Shown here: piece after piece, positions 57,504 to 64,000 of the stretch
Layout of the letters: each line of letters starts with the position of its first letter
Numbering within the stretch: the first letter of the stretch is position 1
Origin: Mycolicibacterium chitae
Lineage (GTDB): Bacteria > Actinomycetota > Actinomycetes > Mycobacteriales > Mycobacteriaceae
Direction: 5' to 3'
DNA length: 64,000 bases
Assembly: GCF_900637205.1 (NCBI RefSeq)
Contig: NZ_LR134355.1
Span: forward strand, 2,418,001 to 2,482,000
Made by a program: the position numbers and the translations under genes
The notes under the pieces: generated by a model
What the model was told of the DNA's origin: nothing
What the model saw: the letters and a program-made list of their open reading frames with translations, nothing else
The model's database searches: none

Positions 57504-58640
57504 TCAGCCGTAGGCGAGCAGCAGCGGGACACGCTGCTCGGCGCTGGTCAGTGAGCCGTGGTGGCCGACCAGCGCCGACTCGAGCGGTTCGGCGGTGCGC
57601 CGCAGCAGCACCGCCGAATCGCGGGCCGCGGCCACCACGTCCCCGATCCGCGGCCGCACGGCGTCGCGTACCCGGGGCCCGAACCAGCCGGCGGCGATGG
57701 CCTCGTCCCGCGAGACCACCCAGGCGCTGGGCCCCAACCGCGCGCGCCAGGCCTGCAGCACGTCCTCGGTGGCGCCGGCGCGGGTGTAGACGTGGCGGGC
57801 CCGGGCTTCGCCGCCGACGGCGTCCACCCCGTCGAACAATGCGGGTTCGGCGTCGAGGTCGACGCCGGTTGCCGGGTCGGCGGTCACCATCCCGTGGTCG
57901 GCGACCACCGCGAGCAGCCCGCCCGGCGGCAGTGTCTCGACGACGGATTCCACCAACCGGTCGACCTGCCGCAACTGCATGCGCCAGGCCGTCGACCCGG
58001 GGCCGTGCAGGTGTCCGACCAGATCCAGTTCGCTGTGATAGCCGTAGCAGAAGCCGCCCTCAGCGATGGTCGAGCTGACCGACGCCGCCAGGTCGCCCAG
58101 GGCGTGCACCCCGACGTAGCGGCCGCCGCGCAGCACCGCGCGGGTCAACCCGGAGCCGGTGAACTCCGCGCCCGAGATTACGCTGACCGCAACGCCGGCC
58201 GTGGTGGCCCGCTCGAATGTGGTTGGCAGCGGCTGGATTTCCTCGGGTATCACCTGATCGCGCAGATCCGGGCCCCATGGGTGGGGCCGCCAGCGCAGCG
58301 CGTTGATCACCCCGGTGTCGGGCACCAGGAACGTGTAGCCGACCAGGCCGTGTTCGCCGGAGCGGTGGCCGGTGCCCACGGCGGCCAGGCCGGCCGCGGT
58401 GGTGGCGGGGAAGCCGACGTGCACCGAGGGTCCGCGCAGCCCGGCCAGCACCGGGGCGTCCTCGGCATGCTCGTCGAGCAGGTCGGCGCCCAGCCCGTCG
58501 ATGAGCAGCACGCACGCCCCGGACACCTGGGCCGCCAACGGGATTCGCGCCTCGAAACCGGTGACGCCCATGGCGGCCAGCACCGCGGGCACCACGTCGG
58601 CGAGGTGCGGTTGGTCGGGGTCGGGGCGGGGGAGATCCAC
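57504..58640 (-). CDS. Alkaline-phosphatase superfamily (nucleotide pyrophosphatase/phosphodiesterase-like) protein
   Basis: A 378-residue protein with the alkaline-phosphatase-superfamily layout: VLLIDGLGADLLDEH (metal Asp), GFPATTAAGLAAVGTG (nucleophile Thr region), and VADHGMV with the Asp/His metal ligands. It likely hydrolyses a phosphodiester or sulfate. No signal peptide is seen. GTG at 58640 gives a start eight bases after the MOSC stop. The upstream frame overlapping the MOSC gene is not used. It reads with MOSC as a two-gene unit. Confidence 0.83.
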   Translation of the reverse strand: MDLPRPDPDQPHLADVVPAVLAAMGVTGFEARIPLAAQVSGACVLLIDGLGADLLDEHAEDAPVLAGLRGPSVHVGFPATTAAGLAAVGTGHRSGEHGLVGYTFLVPDTGVINALRWRPHPWGPDLRDQVIPEEIQPLPTTFERATTAGVAVSVISGAEFTGSGLTRAVLRGGRYVGVHALGDLAASVSSTIAEGGFCYGYHSELDLVGHLHGPGSTAWRMQLRQVDRLVESVVETLPPGGLLAVVADHGMVTADPATGVDLDAEPALFDGVDAVGGEARARHVYTRAGATEDVLQAWRARLGPSAWVVSRDEAIAAGWFGPRVRDAVRPRIGDVVAAARDSAVLLRRTAEPLESALVGHHGSLTSAEQRVPLLLAYG

Positions 58641-58648
58641 GACGCCCG

Positions 58649-59305
58649 CTAGCCGACGCGCTGCCGGGCGGCGTCGCGGATGCGGGCCGGCAGCGCGTCG
58701 ACGTCGGCCAGGCGCGGCAACAGCTCCGGCTCGAGCAGCATCGCCCGGAACACCAGTCCGACCGTGATGTCGTGGTCGGGGCGGTCGGTGACGACGATGC
58801 GATCGCCGGACCGGGCGGTGCCCGGGTGCACCACGCGCAGATACGCGCCCGGGACCGCCGCCTGGGTGAAGGTCTTGATCCAGCCGTCGATGCCCAGCCA
58901 CTCCACGAACGTCCGGCATGGTGTCCGCGGCGAGGTGACCTCCAGGACCAGCCCGTCGTCGCCGACCTGCCAGCGCTCGCCGATCCGCGCGCCGGTGACG
59001 TCGACGCCGATGGTGGTGAAGTTCTCGCCGAACATCCCGTCGGTCAGCTCGCGGTCGAGCCGCTGCTGCCAGCCGTCGAGATCCTCCCGCGCATAGGCGT
59101 ATACGGCCTGATCGTCACCGCCGTGATGCTTGCGGTCGCCGATGGTGTCGCCCGCCAACCCGCTGCCGGCGCCCTCGAGTCGTGAGCCGGGGGCCGTGAT
59201 GGCGACCGGCTCGGTGGTGGGCACCTTGTTGATGCCGGTCGGCCTCGACGTGGCAGCGGGGTTGGTGTGCGGATGGGCGAGATTCAGTGATGTCAGGGTC
59301 GCCAT
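58649..59305 (-). CDS. MOSC-domain protein
   Basis: The 218-residue MOSC protein contains the conserved Cys of the family (SPRTPCRTFVEW), plus GDTIGDRKHHGGDDQAVYAYAREDLDGWQ and MFGENFTTIG, all typical. MOSC domains handle sulfur carried on molybdenum cofactor or act in N-oxide/hydroxylamine reduction. ATG at 59305 is clear. It lies directly upstream of the phosphodiesterase-like gene and ten bases downstream of the STAS gene on the same strand, so it may share its transcript. Confidence 0.88.
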   Translation of the reverse strand: MATLTSLNLAHPHTNPAATSRPTGINKVPTTEPVAITAPGSRLEGAGSGLAGDTIGDRKHHGGDDQAVYAYAREDLDGWQQRLDRELTDGMFGENFTTIGVDVTGARIGERWQVGDDGLVLEVTSPRTPCRTFVEWLGIDGWIKTFTQAAVPGAYLRVVHPGTARSGDRIVVTDRPDHDITVGLVFRAMLLEPELLPRLADVDALPARIRDAARQRVG

Positions 59306-59315
59306 CGGCGACAGT

Positions 59316-59732
59316 TTAGGCGGACTTGCTCAGCAGCGGCAGCAGCAGGGTGCGGCGCCGCTGGGTCTCGTCGGCGAAGTAGTTCAACGCCTCGGGGACC
59401 GAGCCCGCGATCGGGTAGGCATCGCGGGTGCCGGCCAGCACGTCGATCACGGCGTCGCTGGGGATCAGGACCCAGTCCTGGCCGGTCTCGGCGCAGTCCT
59501 CGTCGAATGCGCGCAGCAGCGCCAGGCCGTGATCGTCCATGTGCAGGACGCCGCTGAGGTCCAGCACCACCGAGGTGGCGGCCAGGACGTAGCGTCGGGC
59601 ATGTTTGGTGACGCGATCGACGTTGACCATGTCGACCTCGCCGCTGATCGTGACAACGGTGGCCAGTCGGCGACTCTGCGCCCGCAGCCGCGCGCCGTTG
59701 CAGTCGAACACAGGATTTCCGTAGCGGTTCAT
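59316..59732 (-). CDS. STAS-domain (anti-sigma-antagonist-like) protein, Rv1904-like
   Basis: A 138-residue STAS domain protein: TVVTISGEVDMVNVDRVTKH, then VVLDLSGVLHMDDHGLALL. Anti-sigma antagonists normally have a phosphorylatable Ser following the first Asp (MDSxG); here it is Asp67 (MDDHG), so phosphorylation cannot occur in the normal way. A constitutively charged state or a different role is inferred. ATG at 59732 has GAGG upstream; ATG at 59744 is less likely. M. tuberculosis Rv1904 lies between cinA and katG too. Confidence 0.82.
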   Translation of the reverse strand: MNRYGNPVFDCNGARLRAQSRRLATVVTISGEVDMVNVDRVTKHARRYVLAATSVVLDLSGVLHMDDHGLALLRAFDEDCAETGQDWVLIPSDAVIDVLAGTRDAYPIAGSVPEALNYFADETQRRRTLLLPLLSKSA

Positions 59733-59815
59733 GTTCGGCCTCATTTCGGTGGCGTGTTGTTCTGTGCCTCCACCGCGACATTAAGTGGCTACTCTAAGGT
59801 CACCGGGTGCCCGGT

Positions 59816-60703
59816 CTAATTCTTTGGTAAGGGTTGGGCGGCGATGCGCTCGTCGAGGGTTCCCGAGTCGCGGCCCAGGGCCACCGTGGCCGCCGCCAAC
59901 GCCACCAGCGCGCACGGCAGCGCCACCAGACCCAGCCCGTGGGCGGTCAGTTGTTCGCCGAGGACCAGGGTGCCCAGCAGCACCGCGGCTACCGGTTCGA
60001 GCACCAGCATCGCGGGCACCGAGGCCGGCAGCGCCCCGGCGTGCAGAGCCGACTGCTGCAGCACGGTGGCGACGACAGCCAGCACCACGAGCACATACGG
60101 CGCCGGGGTCTCCAGCATCGCGCGCCAGGATCCCACCTGCAGCCGGTGCGTACATAGCTTCGTCAGGACCGCGATGAGACCGAACAGCACGCCGACGGCG
60201 GTGGCCAGATACAGGGCGCGCTGGGTGCCGACGGCCCGCGACGCGCACAGCACACACCCGAGGACCAGCGGGACCAGAATCGCGCTGACCACCAGCCAGG
60301 TCTGCGGGGACGGGTCGTTGTGTCCCTGGCGGGGATGGGCCACCAGGACGAAGACCGCCAGCGCCGCGGTGAGCAGCACGGCCCAGCCCCATTCGGTGCG
60401 GCTGACCCGCCGGCCCGCCAGTCGCGCGCTGATCGGCAGCGCGAACAGCAACGCGGACACCAGCAACGGTTGCACCAGCATCAACGACCCGAACGACAGC
60501 GCCAGCGCCTGGAAGCCGTACCCGGCGGCGGCGGTCGCCAGACCCGCCCACCACAGCGGGGTGCGCAGCAACGAGGTGACGATCGCCGAACTCATGCCGG
60601 CCTCGGCGGGCACGTCCCTGGTGGCCAGCTGGCGCACCACGATGCCGAGGGCCGCGCACAACGCCGCGATCAGCGCCAGCGCGACGACAACCGGCTGTGA
60701 CAT
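59816..60703 (-). CDS. DMT/EamA-like ten-helix transporter
   Basis: A 295-residue integral membrane protein with about nine to ten hydrophobic helices: LALIAALCAALGIVVRQLA at the start, LMLVQPLLVSALLFALP and, in the second half, LVLEPVAAVLLGTLVLGE. This is the two-repeat layout of drug/metabolite transporters (EamA- or NIPA-like). The substrate is unknown. ATG at 60703 (MSQPVVVAL) was used; the upstream frame has no hydrophobic start. It is divergent from the acyltransferase gene with about 216 bp between, where I see no clear signal. Confidence 0.82.
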   Translation of the reverse strand: MSQPVVVALALIAALCAALGIVVRQLATRDVPAEAGMSSAIVTSLLRTPLWWAGLATAAAGYGFQALALSFGSLMLVQPLLVSALLFALPISARLAGRRVSRTEWGWAVLLTAALAVFVLVAHPRQGHNDPSPQTWLVVSAILVPLVLGCVLCASRAVGTQRALYLATAVGVLFGLIAVLTKLCTHRLQVGSWRAMLETPAPYVLVVLAVVATVLQQSALHAGALPASVPAMLVLEPVAAVLLGTLVLGEQLTAHGLGLVALPCALVALAAATVALGRDSGTLDERIAAQPLPKN

Positions 60704-60919
60704 GGATTCCTCACTGGTGGGGCGCACTGACGAAAAGGTCTGGCAAACAACGACAATACTGATGCGCGCTGGGAAAGCCGCCGCGCGGTGTGGACGACCG
60801 ACTACGCGCCGCAACGCTGTTACGCTACCGACTGCCGGTTGTCAGGTCGTGCGACTCCGACCGCCCGGAAGACTCGCCGAAGCGCGAGAGACCAAGCAGC
60901 CTCACGGGAAGTGTGTTTC

Positions 60920-62128
60920 GTGCGCGGTGGAGAGATCCGCGGTGGAGAGATCAAGGCCCTGACCGGGCTGCGGATCTTCGCCGCGCTGTGGGTGGTGCTG
61001 TTCCACTTCCGCGCGCTGCTGGACGAGGCGGCCCCGGAGGTGAGCGAGGCGCTGGCGCCGCTGCTCGATTGCGGCGCCCAGGGCGTGGACCTGTTCTTCA
61101 TCCTCAGCGGTTTCGTGTTGACCTGGACCTACCTGGATCGCCTCGGGCCGGCGTGGTCGACGCGGGCCACCGTGCACTTCCTGTGGCTGCGGCTGGCCCG
61201 GGTGTGGCCGATCTATCTGGTCACCATGCATCTGGCGGCCGCCTGGATCATCTTCACCCTCCACGTGGGGCACATCCCGTCGGAGGAGGCGTCCTCGCTC
61301 ACCGCGATCAGCTACCTGCGGCAGTTCTTCCTGGTACAACTCTGGTTCCAGCCGTACTTCGACGGGTCCAGCTGGGACGGGCCGGCCTGGTCGATCAGCG
61401 CGGAATGGTTGGCGTACCTGCTGTTCGGCGCGTTGGTGCTGGTGATCTTCCGGGTCGCGGCCGTCACCCGGGCGCGCAGCCTGGTGCTGCTGGCCGTCGC
61501 GGCGTCGGCGCCCCCGGTCCTGCTGCTGCTGGGGAGCGGCGAGTTCTACACGCCCTGGAGTTGGCTGCCGCGCATCATCATGCAGTTCCTGGCCGGGGCG
61601 TTGGCCTGCGCGGCGGTGCGGCGGCTGCGGCTGAGCCACCGGCACCGGCAGGTCGCCGGGGCGCTGTCGCTGCTGCTGGTCGGGGTCATCGTCGCGCTGC
61701 TGTACTGGCTCGACGCGCACCCGATTCCCGGCGTGATCGACAGCGGCGGCGTGGTCGACCTGCTCTTCGTCCCGTTGGTGGTCACCCTGGCCATCGGCGT
61801 CGGAGCGCTGCCGTCGCTGCTGGCCACCCGGGTGCTGGTCTACGGCGGGCAGATCTCGTTCGCCTTCTACATGTTTCACGAGTTGGTGCACACGGCCTGG
61901 AAGTGGGCCGCCCAGCAGTTCGAACTGACGCTGCAGGGCGCTGGGGGCCCGTGGCTGCTGCTGGGCATCGTGGCGGTGGCCGTCGCCGGTGCGGTCGCGC
62001 TTTATCACGGCGTGGAGGAACCGGCGCGCAAGTGGATGCGCAGCATGGTCGAGTCCGGGCCGCATCCGTCGCGGCCCGCGGCGTCCGAGGACGCCGTCGC
62101 GGCGCGGGCGCCCGTGCGGGTCGGATGA
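60920..62128 (+). CDS. Membrane acyltransferase 3 family protein (Rv0517-like)
   Basis: The 402-residue membrane protein has the Acyl_transf_3 features: LTGLRIFAALWVVLFHFRAL with the catalytic His-containing helix, GVDLFFILSGFVLTWTY, and WSISAEWLAYLLFGAL. Ten or so hydrophobic helices follow. Such enzymes O-acylate sugars of the envelope. The codons near the start contain a 15-bp tandem repeat (60923-60952, RGGEI twice). GTG at 60920 is the likely start; GTG at 60911 would add three residues. The SGNH hydrolase gene follows, as with Rv0517-Rv0518. Confidence 0.88.
   Translation: MRGGEIRGGEIKALTGLRIFAALWVVLFHFRALLDEAAPEVSEALAPLLDCGAQGVDLFFILSGFVLTWTYLDRLGPAWSTRATVHFLWLRLARVWPIYLVTMHLAAAWIIFTLHVGHIPSEEASSLTAISYLRQFFLVQLWFQPYFDGSSWDGPAWSISAEWLAYLLFGALVLVIFRVAAVTRARSLVLLAVAASAPPVLLLLGSGEFYTPWSWLPRIIMQFLAGALACAAVRRLRLSHRHRQVAGALSLLLVGVIVALLYWLDAHPIPGVIDSGGVVDLLFVPLVVTLAIGVGALPSLLATRVLVYGGQISFAFYMFHELVHTAWKWAAQQFELTLQGAGGPWLLLGIVAVAVAGAVALYHGVEEPARKWMRSMVESGPHPSRPAASEDAVAARAPVRVG
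60923..60952 (+). repeat. 15-bp in-frame tandem repeat at the acyltransferase N terminus
   Basis: CGCGGTGGAGAGATC occurs twice in succession at 60923-60937 and 60938-60952, coding RGGEI twice just before the first membrane segment. The repeat also holds two GGAG motifs, so it may affect initiation. Confidence 0.8.
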
Positions 62129-62192
62129 GACCGCGCGCAATTGCGCTGTGGCGCGGCGGTTCTCCGGCGTTGTCGGCCGTAGGATCACGCGC

Positions 62193-62876
62193 GTGAGTCT
62201 GTCGCGGGTGGGTGCGTTGCTGATCGCGTTGGCGTTGCTGCTCGGCGCACCGCCCCGTACCGAGATCGAGCCCGCGACCAGCGAATTGCCGTTGCAGCGG
62301 GTCGCGGTGATCAGCGATTCCTACACCACGGGCACCGTCGACGGCGGAATGGGTCCGCAGAACTGGACCGCCCTGGCCTGGCAACGCCTGGCCCGGCGCG
62401 GCATCCAGGTGGTTGCCGACGTCGCCGCCGAGGGCCGCGCCGGCTACGACACCGTGGGCAACCGCGGCAGCGTCTTCGCCGATCTCACCGTGCGGGCCAC
62501 CCGCGCCGACGACGCGGTGGTGGTCTTCTTCGGCTCGCGCAACGATCAGGGGGTGCCCCCGGAGCGGCTGCGCACCCGCGTGCGCCAGGTGTTCGACCTG
62601 GCCCAGCGCCGCGCACCGCGGGCGCGGCTGCTGGTGATCGGGCCGGCCTGGCCCACCCCGGACGTGCCGCCGGTGGTGCTGGGCATCCGCGATGTCCTGC
62701 GGGCCGAAGCCACCGCGGCCGGGGGCAGCTTCTTCGATCCCCTCGCGGCCGGCTGGTTCATGAATCGACCGGGCCTGATCGGACCCGACGGCGTGCACCC
62801 CACCGACGCCGGCCACGCCTACCTCGCGGCCCGGATCGCGCCGCTGATCGCCGCGCGACTACCCCGGCCGGCCTGA
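62193..62876 (+). CDS. Exported SGNH/GDSL hydrolase (Rv0518-like)
   Basis: A 227-residue protein with a hydrophobic N-terminal signal/anchor (about 7-18) and a GDSL-like hydrolase: the nucleophile Ser in VISDSYTTG, VVVFFGSRNDQG (Asn block III) and GVHPTDAGH with the catalytic Asp-His pair. It probably removes acyl groups in the envelope. It follows the acyltransferase on the same strand, as Rv0518 follows Rv0517 in M. tuberculosis. The pair may add and remove the same decoration. GTG at 62193 is used. Confidence 0.85.
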   Translation: MSLSRVGALLIALALLLGAPPRTEIEPATSELPLQRVAVISDSYTTGTVDGGMGPQNWTALAWQRLARRGIQVVADVAAEGRAGYDTVGNRGSVFADLTVRATRADDAVVVFFGSRNDQGVPPERLRTRVRQVFDLAQRRAPRARLLVIGPAWPTPDVPPVVLGIRDVLRAEATAAGGSFFDPLAAGWFMNRPGLIGPDGVHPTDAGHAYLAARIAPLIAARLPRPA

Positions 62877-62906
62877 CCGGGGAACGACGCCCCAGCCGAG
62901 ACGACA

Positions 62907-62936
62907 GTGCCCCGCGAGCCGAAGCTCGCGGGGCAC
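62907..62936. terminator. 13-bp perfect hairpin between convergent genes
   Basis: GTGCCCCGCGAGC (62907-62919) and GCTCGCGGGGCAC (62924-62936) form a perfect stem with a CGAA tetraloop between the SGNH hydrolase and katG ends, a likely bidirectional terminator. Confidence 0.75.
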
Positions 62937-62954
62937 CGCATTCGAGGGCTGCAG

Positions 62955-64000
62955 TCAGGCTCCCTTGCCGATGTCGTAGCGATCGGCGTCCATCACCTTG
63001 GTCCAGGCCGCGACGAAGTCCTTGACGAACTTGTCCTCGGAATCGTCCTCGGCGTAGAACTCGGTCAGCGCCCGCAGCTGCGAGTTGGAACCGAACAGCA
63101 GGTCGACCCGGCTGGCGGTGTACTTCTGCTCGCCGCTGAGGAGGTCCTTGCCGACGTAGGTGCCGTCGTCGGCGGACGACGGCTCCCACTTGAGGCCCAT
63201 GTCGGTGAGGTTGACGAAGTAGTCATTGGTCAGCTGTCCCGGCCGCTCGGTCAGCACACCGAGCTTCGAACCACCGAAGTTGGTGTCCAGGGCGCGCAGA
63301 CCGCCGACGAGCACCGTCATCTCCGGCGCCGACAGCTTCAGCTGGTTGGCCCGGTCGATGAGCTGGTACTCGGCCGGCACCTCCAGGCCCTTGCCGAGGT
63401 AGTTGCGGAATCCGTCGGCCCGCAACTCCAGGTAGGCGAAGGAGTCGACATCGACCTCATCCTGGGTGGTGTCGCCGCGGCCCGAGCTGAACGGCACCAC
63501 GACGTCGTGCCCGGCTGCCTTGGCGGCCTTCTCGACGCCGACGTTGCCGCCGAGCACCACCAGGTCGGCGAACGACACGTCGACGCCGGCGCTGCGCTGG
63601 ATGTCCTCGAGCTTGCCGATGACCTGGGCCAGCTCGTCGGGCTCGTTGGACTCCCAGCCCAGCTGCGGCTGCAGCCGGATCCGGGCACCGTTGGCCCCAC
63701 CGCGCATGTCGCTGGCACGGAATGACGACGCCGCCTTCCACGCAGTCGAAACCAGCTGCGCCACAGTCAGATCCGAGGCTTCGATCGCGGCCTTGAGGGT
63801 GGCGATGTCGGCATCGGAGAGCTGCTTACCGGCCGGGGTGACGTCCTGCCACAGCCAGGTCTCCTTGGGCGCCAGCGGTCCGAGGTAACGCGAGACCGGG
63901 CCCAGGTCGCGGTGCAGCAGCTTGAACCACGCCTTGGCGTACTCCTCGCGTAGTTCCTCGGGGTTGTCCAGCCAACGGCGGGTGATCTCACCGTAGATCG
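62955..64000 (-). CDS. katG: Catalase-peroxidase KatG, C-terminal part
   Basis: This is the 3' 348 codons of katG; the start lies beyond base 64000. The segment includes [70 protein letters not shown] and [21 protein letters not shown], all within the C-terminal domain of KatG, which supports the heme domain but lacks a working heme itself. KatG removes H2O2 and activates isoniazid. In M. tuberculosis it follows furA. A hairpin lies 19 bp past its stop. Confidence 0.96.
   Translation of the reverse strand, partial: IYGEITRRWLDNPEELREEYAKAWFKLLHRDLGPVSRYLGPLAPKETWLWQDVTPAGKQLSDADIATLKAAIEASDLTVAQLVSTAWKAASSFRASDMRGGANGARIRLQPQLGWESNEPDELAQVIGKLEDIQRSAGVDVSFADLVVLGGNVGVEKAAKAAGHDVVVPFSSGRGDTTQDEVDVDSFAYLELRADGFRNYLGKGLEVPAEYQLIDRANQLKLSAPEMTVLVGGLRALDTNFGGSKLGVLTERPGQLTNDYFVNLTDMGLKWEPSSADDGTYVGKDLLSGEQKYTASRVDLLFGSNSQLRALTEFYAEDDSEDKFVKDFVAAWTKVMDADRYDIGKGA

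Overview
The window is high-GC, densely coded actinobacterial DNA and reads as a Mycobacterium chromosome, most likely an environmental or fast-growing species. The evidence is a set of mycobacterial signature genes: the mycobactin importer irtAB, rpfC, mpt53 (dsbE) with its ccdA partner, bfrA with a bfd partner, fdxA, cyp124, cyp125, cyp140 and katG. It also carries a complete Lon protease, which M. tuberculosis is known to lack. From memory of M. tuberculosis gene order, much of the window follows the Rv1866 to Rv1908c stretch (Rv1866-Rv1869c, bfrA-Rv1877, cyp140, rpfC, cinA, an Rv1904-like STAS gene, katG), interrupted by blocks whose relatives lie elsewhere in M. tuberculosis.

Layout. 1-10.4 kb: the 5' part of phosphoketolase, then a tightly packed + strand operon (double CoA-transferase, aldehyde dehydrogenase, thiolase-like protein, Rossmann/PEP-synthase-like fusion), facing an FAD reductase and a deazaflavin-type nitroreductase. 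10.4-16.5 kb: lon, then an adenylate-cyclase-like sensor overlapping a mechanosensitive channel that has a cyclic-nucleotide-binding domain. 16.5-24.5 kb: an alpha-amylase-family enzyme, a deaminase, irtB and irtA, and a TPR gene broken by a frameshift. 24.5-31.5 kb: FUSC membrane protein, EthD-like protein, enoyl-CoA hydratase, the iron-storage pair bfd/bfrA around IdeR-like boxes, and a DHA2 transporter with a winged-helix tail. 31.5-46 kb: metabolic genes, three P450s, a threonine-synthase-like enzyme, rpfC, mpt53-ccdA, fdxA and a Pro-rich membrane protein. 46-54.5 kb: small secreted proteins, a nitronate-monooxygenase family enzyme, epoxide hydrolase, a GyrA-like/GNAT fusion, cinA, and hydrolases. 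54.5-64 kb: AraC regulator with amidohydrolase, PhyH oxygenase, YaaA, a phosphodiesterase-like enzyme, MOSC, STAS, a DMT transporter, an acyltransferase with SGNH hydrolase, and the 3' part of katG.

Regulatory logic visible in the sequence. Three sites fit the KstR (cholesterol regulon) pattern, before the AhpD-like gene, cyp125 and the nitronate-monooxygenase gene. IdeR-like boxes precede irtA and lie between bfd and bfrA. There is a HAIR-like element before lon, a Crp-like site before rpfC, and a weak DosR-like site before fdxA. No rRNA, tRNA, CRISPR array, insertion sequence or prophage was seen, and no stretch longer than about 300 bases lacks a gene.
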